Origin: Microbacterium esteraromaticum
GTDB lineage: Bacteria > Actinomycetota > Actinomycetes > Actinomycetales > Microbacteriaceae
Direction: 5' to 3'
Assembly (NCBI RefSeq): GCF_028747645.1
Contig: NZ_CP118100.1
Span: forward strand, 248,001 to 312,000
DNA length: 64,000 nucleotides
This document shows, piece after piece, positions 41,145-50,997 of the stretch (within the stretch, counting starts at the first letter, position 1; the number at the start of each line of letters is the position of its first letter). A program made the position numbers and the translations under genes. A model generated the notes under the pieces. That model was not told the DNA's origin. It did not search any database and saw only the letters and a program-made list of their open reading frames with translations.

Positions 41145-43648
41145 GCGTCGGCACCGGTCGGGTGTGTGGTGTCGGATGCCACCGGCAGGGCGATCACCAT
41201 CGTCAGGCCCCCTCCTGGTGTGTCCTCGGGGCTCAGGCTACCGCTCATGCCCTCGGTGAACCCGCGCGACAGGGCCAGCCCGAGGCCGAGGCCGACGGTG
41301 TTGTCGTGGTCGCCTTCGCGCTGGAACGGGGCGAACATGCTCTGCTGCCGTTCGAGGGGCACACCTTCGCCGCGGTCGACGATGCGGATCTCGGCGGTCT
41401 CGCCCAGGCGGCTGGTCGTCACGAGTACCCGGCTGCCGGGCGGGGTGTGCCGGTGGGCGTTGGCGAGCACATTGACGAGCACCCGTTGCAGCAGCACCGG
41501 GTCGGCGCGCAGCGCGGGCAGAGCGGGATCGAGGCCGAGCTCGACGTCATCGGGGCCGAAGCCGAGTTCATCGAGCGCGCTGACGACGGCCGCCCCCGCG
41601 TCGACGTCGGTGAGTGATACGGCGAGCACGCCGGCTTCGACGCGGCTGGCATCGAGCAGATCGGTGACGAGCTTCGACAGGGTGCCCAGGCTCTCATCGG
41701 CGGTCTCGAGCAGTTCGGCGCGGTCGGCACTGGAGAGTCGGCTGGATCCGCGCAGCCCGCCGACGGCGGCCATGGCCGCCGCGAGGGGGCGGCGCAGGTC
41801 GTGGCTGATGGCCGAGAGCAGGGCGCTGCGCACGCGGTCGGTCTCGGCGAGCACGTCGGCGCGTCGGGCGGTAGCGGTCAGGTCGGTGTGTTCGATCGCG
41901 GCCGCCAGCTGGGCGACGATCGCGTCGAGCAGTCGCCGGGCCGGAGCATCGAGGGTCGATCCGTGCAGTTCGAGCAGGGCGTCGGCGCCGACAGGCACGA
42001 TCTCGGGGGTGGTGTCGGGCAGCGGTTCGCCGTCGGTCGCGAGCACGCGCCCGTCATGGTCGAGCAGTCGTACACCGCTGAAACCGAAGGCCTCGCGTGC
42101 TCTGCTGACCAGCGCCAGGGGGGCGCTGTCGCCGCGCAGTACGCTGCTGGCCACGGCGGCCAGCAGCTCGGCCTCGGCCGAGGCTCGGCGCGCGGTGCGG
42201 GCGCGGCGGGCGGCCTGATCGACGACGATACTGACCAGTACGGCGCTTACGACGTACATCACCAGCGCCAGTGTGTGCAGCGGGTCGGCGATGGTGACCG
42301 TGAAGAGTGGTGCGACGAACAGGAAGTCGAGGGTGAGGCCTGAGAGCACGGCGGCGAACAGGGCAGGGCGGATGCCCCCGATCAGCGCCACGACCACGAC
42401 GAGCAATTGGTAGGCCAGGACGTCCGAGGTGATCGATGCGGGGGAGCGGAACGAGTACAGCAGCCACGACAGCAGCGGACCGCCGACCAGGGCGATGGCG
42501 AGGCCGAGAGCCTGCCGGCGCCAGCCCAGGGGGCCACCGGTGATGCGCGGCAGCGCGGCGTGCGTGCCAGCAGCGGCGTGGCTCACCATGTGCACATCGA
42601 TGTCGCCCGAGCGGCGGATCACCTCGGCCCCGATGCCGGGGCCCGTGAACACGGCGGCCAGGCGGCTGCGTCGGCTGACGCCGATGACGAGCTGGGTGGC
42701 ATCCGACGTCTGGGCGAACTCGACGAGCGATTCGGCCACGTCGTCGCCCACGATCTGGTGGTAGCTTCCGCCGAGCGCGGACACCAGCCGCTGCTGGGCC
42801 GACAGCGCCCCGGGCGGGCTGCCTCGCAGGCCGTCCTGCGTCAGCACGTGCACCGCGAGCAGCTCTCCGCCGGCCGAGCGGGCGGCGATTCGCGCACCGC
42901 GGCGCAGTAGCGTTTCGCCCTCGGGGCCACCGGTGAGGGCGACGACGACGCGCTCTCTCGCCTGCCAGGTGCTCGCGATGCCGTGCTCGTCTCGGTAGCG
43001 GCGCAGTGCCGAGTCGACCTCGTCGGCGAGCCACAGCAGCGCCAGCTCGCGTAGCGCGGTCAGGTTGCCGAGGCGGAAGTAGTTCGACAGCGCGGCATCC
43101 ACCCGCTCGGCGGGATACACCGACCCGGCCGAGAGGCGGTCGCGCAGCGACTGCGGGGCCAGGTCGACCACCTCGATGTCGTCCGCGGCGCGCACCGCGG
43201 CGTCGGGCACCGTCTCTTGCTGAGCGATACCGGTGATCTGCTCGACGACCCCGCCGAGCGACTCGATGTGCTGCACGTTGACGGTTGTGATCACGTCGAT
43301 CCCGGCATCGAGCAGCGCTTCGACGTCTTGCCAGCGCTTCTCGTTCGTCGATCCGGGGGCGTTGGTATGGGCGAGCTCGTCGACCAGGGCGATCTGCGGC
43401 GCCCGCGCGATCACGGCCTCGAGGTCGAGTTCGCCGAGGGTGACGCCGCGGTGCATCACGGTGCGCAGCGGCACGCGTTCGAGACCCACGGTCTGCGCCG
43501 CCGTTGCGGTGCGTCCGTGATCCTCGACGACGGCGATCACGACGTCGTACCCCTCTGCCTGAAGCCGATGGGCGTCGGCGAGCATCTCGTACGTCTTGCC
43601 GACGCCGGGAGCCGCGCCGAGCAGTACTCGCAGACGCCCTCGGGTCAT
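41141..43648 (-). CDS. kdpD: KdpD sensor histidine kinase
   Basis: An 835-residue sensor. The N-terminal KdpD domain has a Walker A motif (GAAPGVGKTYEMLADAHR) and VDELAHTNAPGS. A universal-stress-protein-like domain follows, then four membrane segments at about 395-480, a GAF-like region, and a kinase core with phosphoryl histidine in AISHDLRRPLAAAMA and ATP-binding motifs NVLANAHRHT and DRGEGVP. It overlaps kdpC and kdpE by four bases each. Confidence 0.93.
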   Translation of the reverse strand: MTRGRLRVLLGAAPGVGKTYEMLADAHRLQAEGYDVVIAVVEDHGRTATAAQTVGLERVPLRTVMHRGVTLGELDLEAVIARAPQIALVDELAHTNAPGSTNEKRWQDVEALLDAGIDVITTVNVQHIESLGGVVEQITGIAQQETVPDAAVRAADDIEVVDLAPQSLRDRLSAGSVYPAERVDAALSNYFRLGNLTALRELALLWLADEVDSALRRYRDEHGIASTWQARERVVVALTGGPEGETLLRRGARIAARSAGGELLAVHVLTQDGLRGSPPGALSAQQRLVSALGGSYHQIVGDDVAESLVEFAQTSDATQLVIGVSRRSRLAAVFTGPGIGAEVIRRSGDIDVHMVSHAAAGTHAALPRITGGPLGWRRQALGLAIALVGGPLLSWLLYSFRSPASITSDVLAYQLLVVVVALIGGIRPALFAAVLSGLTLDFLFVAPLFTVTIADPLHTLALVMYVVSAVLVSIVVDQAARRARTARRASAEAELLAAVASSVLRGDSAPLALVSRAREAFGFSGVRLLDHDGRVLATDGEPLPDTTPEIVPVGADALLELHGSTLDAPARRLLDAIVAQLAAAIEHTDLTATARRADVLAETDRVRSALLSAISHDLRRPLAAAMAAVGGLRGSSRLSSADRAELLETADESLGTLSKLVTDLLDASRVEAGVLAVSLTDVDAGAAVVSALDELGFGPDDVELGLDPALPALRADPVLLQRVLVNVLANAHRHTPPGSRVLVTTSRLGETAEIRIVDRGEGVPLERQQSMFAPFQREGDHDNTVGLGLGLALSRGFTEGMSGSLSPEDTPGGGLTMVIALPVASDTTHPTGADA

Positions 43649-44256
43649 CGGATCTCTTCCTGTGCGGTATCGAGGGCGACGTTGAGGTCGAGCACGTTGA
43701 CGCGCTCCGCGCCGATGAAGCCGAGGTCCGGCGTCTCGATGCGCGCGGTGACGATCGCCCGCACGTCATCTTCGCTCATGCCGCGCTCCGCGGCCACTCG
43801 CGACACCTGCAGCAGGGCGTACTGCGGGCTGATGTGCGGGTCGAGTCCCGATGACGAGGCGGTGACGGCATCCGCGGGCACCTCATCGGGCGAGACGCCC
43901 TCGCGGGCCGCGATCCGCTGGCGGCCCGCGTCGATCGCGGCGACCAGGTCGGGGTGCGAAGGTCCGAGGTTGCTGCCTCCTGAGGAGGCGCCTTCGTAGT
44001 CGGATGCAGACGGTCGGGGCTGGAAGTACTGCGGCAGGGCGTTGCCGTCCGCGTCGGCGAACGTCTGGCCCAGCAGGGCGCTGCCGACCGGTTCGCCGTC
44101 GTGGGCGACGACCGAGCCGTTCGCCTGCCACGGGAAGGCGAGCTGGCCGACGCCCGTCATGGCGAGCGGATAGGCGAGTCCGAGCAGGGCCGTCATCACG
44201 AGGACGGCGCGGATGGCGACCCCGGCGGTGCGGGTGGTGGTGCGGGTCTTCGACAT
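43645..44256 (-). CDS. kdpC: Potassium-transporting ATPase subunit KdpC
   Basis: A 203-residue subunit with a single N-terminal membrane segment (residues about 13-35, AIRAVLVMTALLGLAYPLAMTGVGQ) and an extracytoplasmic domain. Family motifs are GSALLGQTF, YFQPRPSASDY, SSGGSNLGPSHPDL and SSGLDPHISPQYALLQVSRVA. Length and motifs are normal. It stabilises the KdpFABC complex. It starts 33 bp after kdpB. Confidence 0.94.
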   Translation of the reverse strand: MSKTRTTTRTAGVAIRAVLVMTALLGLAYPLAMTGVGQLAFPWQANGSVVAHDGEPVGSALLGQTFADADGNALPQYFQPRPSASDYEGASSGGSNLGPSHPDLVAAIDAGRQRIAAREGVSPDEVPADAVTASSSGLDPHISPQYALLQVSRVAAERGMSEDDVRAIVTARIETPDLGFIGAERVNVLDLNVALDTAQEEIR

Positions 44257-44276
44257 GGTCGTTCCTTTGCGAGGTT

Positions 44277-44304
44277 CAGAAGCCGGGGATCAGAAGCCGG
44301 GGAT
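44277..44304 (-). repeat. 14 bp tandem duplication across the kdpB stop codon
   Basis: CAGAAGCCGGGGAT occurs twice in tandem (44277-44290 and 44291-44304). On the coding strand the KdpB end ATCCCCGGCTTCTGA is followed at once by a second copy outside the gene. The exact identity suggests a recent slippage duplication that left the protein end intact. Confidence 0.75.
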
Positions 44305-46410
44305 CAGGCTGACGACCAGGTCGATCAGCTTGATGCCGATGAAGGGGGCGATCACGCCGCCGAGGCCGTAGATCAGCAGGTTGCGCTGCAGCATCCGCTC
44401 CGCGCTCGCCGGACGGTACTTCACACCGCGCAGGGCGAGCGGGATCAAGAAGACGATGACGATCGCGTTGAAGATCACGGCGCTGAGCACGGCGGATGCC
44501 GGCGAGTGCAGGTGCATGATGTTCAGGGCGCTCAGGCCGGGGAATGCGGTCATGAACAGGGCGGGGATGATCGCGAAGTACTTCGCGATGTCGTTCGCGA
44601 GCGAGAACGTGGTCAGCGCGCCGCGGGTGATCAGCAACTGCTTGCCGATGCGCACGATGTCGATCAGCTTGGTCGGGTCGGAGTCGAGGTCGACCATGTT
44701 GCCGGCCTCTTTCGCGGCCGACGTGCCGGTGTTCATCGCGACGCCGACGTCGGCCTGGGCGAGCGCGGGGGCGTCGTTGGTGCCGTCGCCGGTCATCGCG
44801 ACCATGCGTCCGCCCTGCTGTTCGCGACGGATCAGCGCCAGCTTGTCTTCGGGTGTCGCTTCGGCGAGCACATCGTCGACGCCGGCCTCTTTCGCGATGG
44901 CGGCCGCGGTGAGCGGGTTGTCTCCCGTGATCATCACCGTGCGGATGCCCATCGCACGCAGTTCGTCGAACCGCTCGCGCAGCCCGTCCTTGACGATGTC
45001 CTTCAGGTGCACGACACCGAGGATGCGCGTGTTCACCGCGACGACGAGCGGCGTACCGCCGGCCGCCGCGATCTCGTCGGCGTGGCGGGCCGCCTCGGCG
45101 GCGGCATCACCGGCATCCGCTCCCTGCGTCGCGAGCCAGGCGCGAATCGCCGACCCGGCACCCTTGCGGATCATGGTGCCGTCGGGCAGATCGATGCCGC
45201 TCATGCGGGTCTGGGCGGTGAACGGCACGGTCACCGCACCTTCGGGCGAGGCGACGTGGATGCCACGGGTGACGGCGAGGTCGACGATCGACGCACCCTC
45301 GGGGGTGGGGTCGGCGAGCGAGGACAGCGCGGCGGCGCGCAGCAGCTCGTCGGCGTCGACGCCGTCGACCGGTCGCACGTCATCGGCGCGGCGGTTGCCG
45401 TAGGTGATGGTGCCGGTCTTGTCGAGCAGCAGCGTCGAGACATCGCCGGCGGCTTCGACGGCGCGCCCCGACATCGCCAGCACGTTGCGCTGCACGAGGC
45501 GGTCCATCCCGGCGATGCCGATCGCGCTCAGCAGCGCACCGATCGTGGTGGGGATCAGGCACACCAGCAGGGCGATGAGCACGGGGATGCCGACGGGCGA
45601 CGCGACGTACGCGGCGAGCGGGTTGAGCACCAGCACGGCCACCACGAAGACGATCGACAGGCTCGACAGCAGGATGTTCAACGCGATCTCGTTGGGCGTG
45701 CGCTGACGGTTCGCTCCCTCGACGAGGGCGATCATGCGGTCGACGAACGTCTCGCCGGGGCGGGAGGTGATGCGCACCACGATGCGGTCCGAGAGCACGC
45801 GCGTGCCGCCGGTGACGGCGCTGCGGTCGCCTCCGGACTCGCGGATCACCGGGGCGCTCTCGCCGGTGATGGCCGACTCGTCGACCGTCGCGATGCCGGC
45901 CACGATGTCGCCGTCGCCGGGGATCGCCTCACCGGCCGCGACAACCACCAGGTCGCCGACCGCGAGGGCCGACGATGCGGTCTCGGTCAGCGGCGTGCGC
46001 TCAGCCAGCGGGTCGGACGAGTTGTAGCCGAGCACGAGCCGTGCGGTCGTCGTGGTGCGGGTCTTGCGCAGGCTGGCCGCCTGGGCCTTTCCGCGCCCCT
46101 CGGCGACCGCCTCCGACAGGTTGGCGAACAGCACGGTCAGCCACAACCAGCCGGCGATCGCCCACGTGAAGCCCGCCGGGACGTCCGGATCGGCACCGCC
46201 GAGCAGCGGCTCGGCGATGGCGAGCACGCTGGTGAACGCGGCGCCTGCCCACACCAGCAGGATCACCGGATTGCGCAGCAGGCGTGCCGGGTTGAGCCGG
46301 CGCAGAGCGCCGGGCACGGCGGCCGCGAGCTGGGCGCCGCTGAATGCCCGTGACGGGGCCGGGGCCGGTTCGGATGCCCGGGTGTCCGGGCGGGGGTGCG
46401 TGAGGGTCAT
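44290..46410 (-). CDS. kdpB: Potassium-transporting ATPase subunit KdpB (P-type ATPase)
   Basis: A 706-residue P1A ATPase that energises potassium uptake. The phosphorylated aspartate is in [14 protein letters not shown]. The phosphatase motif [13 protein letters not shown], the KdpB-specific [15 protein letters not shown] and the hinge [20 protein letters not shown] are present. ATG 46410 follows the kdpA stop by one base. The protein ends LIPGF within a 14 bp tandem duplication. Confidence 0.94.
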   Translation of the reverse strand: MTLTHPRPDTRASEPAPAPSRAFSGAQLAAAVPGALRRLNPARLLRNPVILLVWAGAAFTSVLAIAEPLLGGADPDVPAGFTWAIAGWLWLTVLFANLSEAVAEGRGKAQAASLRKTRTTTTARLVLGYNSSDPLAERTPLTETASSALAVGDLVVVAAGEAIPGDGDIVAGIATVDESAITGESAPVIRESGGDRSAVTGGTRVLSDRIVVRITSRPGETFVDRMIALVEGANRQRTPNEIALNILLSSLSIVFVVAVLVLNPLAAYVASPVGIPVLIALLVCLIPTTIGALLSAIGIAGMDRLVQRNVLAMSGRAVEAAGDVSTLLLDKTGTITYGNRRADDVRPVDGVDADELLRAAALSSLADPTPEGASIVDLAVTRGIHVASPEGAVTVPFTAQTRMSGIDLPDGTMIRKGAGSAIRAWLATQGADAGDAAAEAARHADEIAAAGGTPLVVAVNTRILGVVHLKDIVKDGLRERFDELRAMGIRTVMITGDNPLTAAAIAKEAGVDDVLAEATPEDKLALIRREQQGGRMVAMTGDGTNDAPALAQADVGVAMNTGTSAAKEAGNMVDLDSDPTKLIDIVRIGKQLLITRGALTTFSLANDIAKYFAIIPALFMTAFPGLSALNIMHLHSPASAVLSAVIFNAIVIVFLIPLALRGVKYRPASAERMLQRNLLIYGLGGVIAPFIGIKLIDLVVSLIPGF

Positions 46411-46411
46411 G

Positions 46412-48088
46412 TCAGACCAGTCCTTCTGCGAGAGGCCCGAGCGTGAGCACGGGGAAGTACGTGAGAGCAGTGATGACGACGGCGATCGTCGAGAGCATCC
46501 CGACGAACAGCGGCCGGTGCGTGGGCAGGGTGCCGGCGGTCTGGGGCACCGGGCGCTGCGCGGCGAGCGATCCGGCCAGAGCCAGCACGAGCACGATCGG
46601 GATGAACCGCCCGAGCAGCATCGCCACACCGAGTGCGGTGGCGAACCAGGGGGTGCTGGCGGTGAGCCCTGCGAATGCCGAGCCGTTGTTGTTCGCCGCC
46701 GAGGTGAAGGCGTACAGCACCTCGCTGAGCCCGTGCGGACCCGGGTTGAGGATGCTGGTCGAGACGACGTCGTCGCGGATCGCGGGGATCGCGAAGCTGA
46801 GCGCGGTGCCGCACAGCACGAGCGCGGGAACGACGAGGATGTACAGGCTGGCGAGGGTCATCTCGCGCGGGCCGATCCGCTTGCCGACGTACTCGGGGGT
46901 GCGGCCGACCAACAGGCCGCCGACGAAGACGGTGATCACGGCGAGCACGAGCATGCCATACAGGCCCGAGCCGACGCCGCCGGGGGCGACCTCACCGAGC
47001 ATCATGTTGAGCATCGGCATCATCCCGCCCAGGGCCGTGTACGAGTCGTGCATCGAGTTCACGGCACCGGTCGAGGTGAGCGTCGAGGCGCTGCCGAACA
47101 GGGTGGAACCGAGGATGCCGAAGCGCACCTCCTTGCCCTCCAACGCCGCACCGGCCAGTTCGGGAGCAGGTCCGCGGCCGGCGTACTCGACGATCGAGAG
47201 GATCGTCGTCGAGGCGAGGAACAGCACGCCCATCACCGACACGATGGCGTACCCCTGGCGGTCGTCGCCGACCATCCGGCCGAAGGCGCGGGGAAGCGAG
47301 AACGGGATCGCGAGGATCAGCAGGATCTCGAACAGGCTGGTCCACGGCGTCGGGTTCTCGAACGGGTGCGCCGAGTTGGCGTTGTAGAAGCCACCGCCGT
47401 TGGTGCCGAGCAGCTTGATGACCTCCTGAGAGGCCACCGGGCCGCCCGGGATCTGCTGGGTCGCCCCGCTGAGGGTCTGCACCTCGGTGAATCCGGCGAG
47501 GTTCTGGGCCACACCGCCGGCGATGAGCACGAGCGCGCCGACCACCGAGATCGGCAGCAGCAGCCGCAGCAGACCGCGGGTCATGTCGACCCAGAAGTTG
47601 CCGATGGTGGTCGAGCCGTGGCGGGCGAAACCCCGCACGAGCGTGATGGCGATGGCGATGCCGACCGCCGCCGACAGGAAGTTCTGCACGGCGAGCCCGG
47701 CGGCCTGCACGAGGTGACCCATGGTCTGCTCGGGCGAGTACGACTGCCAATTGGTGTTGGCCACGAACGAGGCGGCGGTGTTGAACGCGAGCCCCTCGGG
47801 CACAGGCGGCAGACCGAGCGACAGGGGCAGCAGGTGCTGCGTGCGCTGCAGCAAGTAGACCAGCAGCATGCCTGCCGCCGAGAAGAGCAGCACGCTGCGT
47901 GCGTACGATCGCCAGGTCTGCTCCGAGGCCGCGTCGACCCCGATCAGACGGTACAGCCCGCGTTCGACGCGCAGATGCTTCGCACTGGAGTAGATGCGGG
48001 CGATGTAGTCACCCAGCGGGCGGCACAGCAGCACCAGCATGAGGACGACGGTGGCGGCCTGCAGCACGCCCAGTCCCACGGCGCCCAT
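46412..48088 (-). CDS. kdpA: Potassium-transporting ATPase subunit KdpA
   Basis: A 558-residue channel-like subunit with about ten membrane segments. Selectivity-filter-like repeats are visible, including [16 protein letters not shown] and [25 protein letters not shown]. The length is normal. The start overlaps the kdpF stop by one base, so translation is coupled. It binds and moves K+ while KdpB hydrolyses ATP. Confidence 0.94.
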   Translation of the reverse strand: MGAVGLGVLQAATVVLMLVLLCRPLGDYIARIYSSAKHLRVERGLYRLIGVDAASEQTWRSYARSVLLFSAAGMLLVYLLQRTQHLLPLSLGLPPVPEGLAFNTAASFVANTNWQSYSPEQTMGHLVQAAGLAVQNFLSAAVGIAIAITLVRGFARHGSTTIGNFWVDMTRGLLRLLLPISVVGALVLIAGGVAQNLAGFTEVQTLSGATQQIPGGPVASQEVIKLLGTNGGGFYNANSAHPFENPTPWTSLFEILLILAIPFSLPRAFGRMVGDDRQGYAIVSVMGVLFLASTTILSIVEYAGRGPAPELAGAALEGKEVRFGILGSTLFGSASTLTSTGAVNSMHDSYTALGGMMPMLNMMLGEVAPGGVGSGLYGMLVLAVITVFVGGLLVGRTPEYVGKRIGPREMTLASLYILVVPALVLCGTALSFAIPAIRDDVVSTSILNPGPHGLSEVLYAFTSAANNNGSAFAGLTASTPWFATALGVAMLLGRFIPIVLVLALAGSLAAQRPVPQTAGTLPTHRPLFVGMLSTIAVVITALTYFPVLTLGPLAEGLV

Positions 48089-48177
48089 CAGAACTTCTCC
48101 GGTCGCACGAGCGTCACGAACAGGTAGGCGATCGCGGCGACACCGAGCACGGCGGCCGCGATCTCGAAGATGATCAT
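48088..48177 (-). CDS. kdpF: KdpF small membrane subunit
   Basis: A 29-residue single-pass peptide directly before kdpA. It starts [20 protein letters not shown] and ends VRPEKF, the diagnostic KdpF C-terminus. The TGA stop shares its last base with the kdpA ATG. Its start overlaps the stop of the upstream 27-residue ORF. KdpF stabilises the KdpABC complex. Confidence 0.9.
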   Translation of the reverse strand: MIIFEIAAAVLGVAAIAYLFVTLVRPEKF

Positions 48178-48257
48178 CGCTGCTCAGCCCCCTTCGCGAT
48201 GAGAGAGACGAAGACGAAGATCAGCGCGGTCAGCGCGAGGTAGATGAGATCGAGCAC
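48174..48257 (-). CDS. 27-residue hydrophobic ORF upstream of kdpF
   Basis: GTG start at 48257, stop TGA inside the kdpF start (ATGA overlap). The peptide begins [20 protein letters not shown] and ends AKGAEQR: one membrane helix plus a short basic end. The exact overlap with kdpF and the conserved-looking helix suggest a translated leader or an additional small Kdp subunit. The ribosome site is weak. I do not know a formal family name. Confidence 0.6.
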   Translation of the reverse strand: MLDLIYLALTALIFVFVSLIAKGAEQR

Positions 48258-48293
48258 TCACCGATCCCATCGTCCCGGCGTCCGCCCGAACCC

Positions 48294-48314
48294 GATCCTC
48301 ACGAGATCCTCACG
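48294..48314 (-). promoter_or_regulatory. Candidate KdpE operator: 11 bp-spaced direct repeat
   Basis: On the coding strand CGTGAGGATC occurs twice with an 11 bp period (+ strand GATCCTCACG at 48294-48303 and 48305-48314). Direct repeats at one helical turn are the usual binding mode of OmpR-family regulators. It lies 37-57 bp before the first ORF of the kdp operon, between it and the divergent alarmone synthetase gene. Confidence 0.5.
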
Positions 48315-48406
48315 CCCGGGGCGCGAATCCATGCACCATGCCGACGCTGCGTGCCCGCAAGTGAATCACCCAGCCGTTTCTGAACCCGGAGAGGTAGCGT
48401 CGAGAC

Positions 48407-49075
48407 ATGACAACGCTCCCCGTCGACGACGCGGCGATCGCCGAGGCCCGGCAGCTGCGCGACGAGTTCCAGCGGTTCCTGCGCGAGTACGAATTCGGCA
48501 TGCGCGAGATCGAGACGAAGATCTCGATCCTGCAGGACGAGTTCACGCACATGCACGCGTACAACCCGATCGAGCACGTCAAGAGCCGCCTGAAGTCGCC
48601 CGACAGCATCGTCGAGAAGGTCGCCCGCCGAGGCATCGAGGCCGACTTTCCCAGCATCCGACGTGAGATCACCGACATCGCCGGCGTACGCGTCACGTGC
48701 AGCTTCGTCAGCGACGTCTACCGTCTGTTCGACCTGCTCACTGCGCAGGACGATGTGACCGTCCGTATCGTCAAGGACTACATCGCCGGACCCAAACCCA
48801 ACGGGTACCGCAGCCTGCACGCGATCGTCGAGGTGCCGGTGTTCCTGTCGACCGGAACGGTCGCCGTGCCCGTCGAAGTGCAGTTCCGCACCATCGCGAT
48901 GGACTTCTGGGCCAGCCTCGAGCACAAGATCCACTACAAGTTCTCGGGACGCGTGCCCGGTCACCTCGTGCAGAGTCTGACCGAGGCCGCGGATGCCGCC
49001 GGCGAGCTCGATGACCGTATGGAGCGGCTGCACCGTGAGGCGCACGAGGTCAACCAGCGGGTGATCGAGGCCTGA
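48407..49075 (+). CDS. Small alarmone synthetase (GTP pyrophosphokinase, RelA/SpoT domain)
   Basis: A 222-residue single-domain synthetase of the RelQ/YjbM type, making (p)ppGpp from GTP and ATP. Core motifs are VKSRLKSPDSIVEKVARRG, DIAGVRVTCSFVSDVY, KDYIAGPKPNGYRSLHAIVEVP and VEVQFRTIAMDFWASLEHKIHYK. There is no HD hydrolase domain and no TGS or ACT domain, so it is synthetase only. ATG 48407 follows GGAGAGG. It is divergent from kdp. Confidence 0.92.
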   Translation: MTTLPVDDAAIAEARQLRDEFQRFLREYEFGMREIETKISILQDEFTHMHAYNPIEHVKSRLKSPDSIVEKVARRGIEADFPSIRREITDIAGVRVTCSFVSDVYRLFDLLTAQDDVTVRIVKDYIAGPKPNGYRSLHAIVEVPVFLSTGTVAVPVEVQFRTIAMDFWASLEHKIHYKFSGRVPGHLVQSLTEAADAAGELDDRMERLHREAHEVNQRVIEA

Positions 49076-49112
49076 TACCGCCGCCCGGGCGCGGGATGGG
49101 AAGATAACGGTG

Positions 49113-49415
49113 ATGCATGCCACCGCGACCCCCGTCGACACCGAGATCGAATCTGCCGAGCACACCGACACGGCGCAGAACGTCGACCTCAGCGAGATGC
49201 CCTCGCTCGACGGCGGCGACGCTCCGCGGTGCGAATGCGATCACGGCACCGAGACCGAGTACATCCCGTGCGGGCGCCGCGCCCGCTGGCGGGTGAGCAT
49301 CGACTGCCAATGCGGTGAAGGGCATCCGAGGGCCGTCGAGATCCTGTGCTCGCGCTGCCTGCGCACCCTGCGCCGCAACAACGATCGCGAAGCGATCACC
49401 GCGCGCCGCCTCTGA
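49113..49415 (+). CDS. Small cysteine-rich protein, probable zinc binder
   Basis: A 100-residue protein. The first 38 residues are acidic and probably disordered. The rest carries CECDHGTETEYIPCGRRARW and IDCQCGEGHPRAVEILCSRCLRTL, eight cysteines whose spacing suggests one or two zinc sites. ATG 49113 is preceded by GGAAG. GTG 49110 is equally possible. It follows the alarmone synthetase by 37 bp and may be cotranscribed. No known family is recognised. Confidence 0.6.
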   Translation: MHATATPVDTEIESAEHTDTAQNVDLSEMPSLDGGDAPRCECDHGTETEYIPCGRRARWRVSIDCQCGEGHPRAVEILCSRCLRTLRRNNDREAITARRL

Positions 49416-49439
49416 GCGACGCGCGGGCGGCGGATGCTG

Positions 49440-50897
49440 TCAGCGCCGGCGCTGCACCGGGATCGGACCGGTGACGCTGAGCTCGTCCTCCCAGCACTGG
49501 ATGCCCGTGACATCCGGCATCCGCTCCCGGGTGAACACCGGATCGAGCCCGGCGCGCCGCTGATCGAGAAAGTCACGCAACAGACGGAACGCGACGCCCG
49601 AGAGCAGCGCGATCGCGATGAGGTTCACCAGTGCCATGATGCCCATCACGCCGTCGGCCGTGTTCCAGATGAGATCGGCCGAAGCGATCGAGCCGACGAA
49701 GATCGCCACGACCGCCAGTGACCGGTAGGTGGTCAGCACGCTGCGGCGCGTGGTGATGAACTCGATGTTCGACTCGCCGTAGTAGTAGTTGCCGAGGATC
49801 GAGCTGAACGCGAGCAGGAAGATGATGACGCTCAGCAGCACGTTCGACCATTCGCCGAGGCTGTTCACGATCGCGGCCTGGGTCAGCACGATGCCGCGCT
49901 CGGCGCCGGCCAGGTCGGGCGTCGCCACCAGGATGATGAACGCCGTGATGGTGCACACCAGGAACGTGTCGAAGTAGACGCCCAGCGTCTGCACCAGTCC
50001 CTGCTTGACGGGGTGCGTGACGGCGGCGCTCGCGCCCGCGTTCGGGGCCGAACCGAGGCCGGCCTCGTTCGAGAACATGCCGCGCTTGACACCGGTCATG
50101 ATGATCGTGCCCAGCGCCGCGCCGACGACCTCGTTGAACCCGAACGCCTGCGTGTAGATCGACGCGAACACCGCCGGGAGCTGTTCGATGTTCAGGGCGA
50201 CGATCACGAGCCCGACCAGCAGATACAGCAGCGCCATCGACGGCACCACCGCCTGCGTCACGTGGGCGATGCGGCGTACGCCGCCGAAGATCACCAGGCC
50301 CGTCAGCACCGCCAGGGCGATGCCGACCACCCAGGGGATCCAGCCCACGTCGCCGCCGAAGCTCGACGACACCGTCGCGCTGATCGTGTTGGCCTGCAGT
50401 GAACTGAACGCGAAGGGGAAGCACACGATGAGGATCACCGCGAAGACGATGCCCATCCAGCGGGCCTTCAAACCGTGCTGCATGTAGTACGCCGGACCAC
50501 CGCGGAAGCCATCGGGGTCGCGCACCTTGAAGAGCTGACCGAGGGTTGACTCGATGAAGCTCGAGGCGCCGCCGATGAATGCCATCGTCCACATCCAGAA
50601 CACGGCCCCCGGGCCGCCGATGGCGATCGCCGTGCCGACACCGGCGATGTTGCCGACGCCGACGCGGGAGGCCGCCGAGATCGTGAACGCCTGGAAGGCC
50701 GACACCGACTGCGGGCGACCGTCCGCGTCGGTGGGCGTGCGGTTGGTCAGCGTGCGGAACATCTCAGGGATGAGGCGGAACTGCACCACCCCGGAACGCA
50801 CCGTGAAGTAGACGCCGAGCAGCACGACGACAGGCAGCACGGCCCACGTCCACAGGCGGTCACCGAGGAAGAGCACGATGTCGTTGAGGGCTTCCAT
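49440..50897 (-). CDS. AGCS-family sodium/alanine symporter
   Basis: A 485-residue alanine or glycine:cation symporter with about eleven membrane segments. Landmarks are AFQAFTISAASRVGVGNIAGVGTAIAIGGPGAVFWMW, the AGCS signature near residues 65-100, then GGPAYYMQHGL and GMFSNEAGLGSAPNAGASAAVTHPVKQGL. ATG 50897 fits the first membrane helix. It is transcribed alone. D-alanine, L-alanine or glycine are the usual substrates. Confidence 0.92.
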   Translation of the reverse strand: MEALNDIVLFLGDRLWTWAVLPVVVLLGVYFTVRSGVVQFRLIPEMFRTLTNRTPTDADGRPQSVSAFQAFTISAASRVGVGNIAGVGTAIAIGGPGAVFWMWTMAFIGGASSFIESTLGQLFKVRDPDGFRGGPAYYMQHGLKARWMGIVFAVILIVCFPFAFSSLQANTISATVSSSFGGDVGWIPWVVGIALAVLTGLVIFGGVRRIAHVTQAVVPSMALLYLLVGLVIVALNIEQLPAVFASIYTQAFGFNEVVGAALGTIIMTGVKRGMFSNEAGLGSAPNAGASAAVTHPVKQGLVQTLGVYFDTFLVCTITAFIILVATPDLAGAERGIVLTQAAIVNSLGEWSNVLLSVIIFLLAFSSILGNYYYGESNIEFITTRRSVLTTYRSLAVVAIFVGSIASADLIWNTADGVMGIMALVNLIAIALLSGVAFRLLRDFLDQRRAGLDPVFTRERMPDVTGIQCWEDELSVTGPIPVQRRR

Positions 50898-50997
50898 TGG
50901 GAAACAGTAACGCCGCGGATGCCCGGAAACACGGTGCCGTGCCGATCGCTCGACGCAAACAGGCGACCACAGGTCGGATGTCTGATTGGATAGTGCG

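Noticed and set aside
44101..46353. A 750-codon plus-strand open frame opposite kdpB
   Set aside because: The product is rich in Arg, Gly, Asp and His, which is typical of the antisense of high-GC genes. kdpB is unambiguous on the other strand.
46052..48127. A 691-codon plus-strand open frame opposite kdpA and the 5' part of kdpB
   Set aside because: Antisense shadow of two overlapping genes with clear family motifs.
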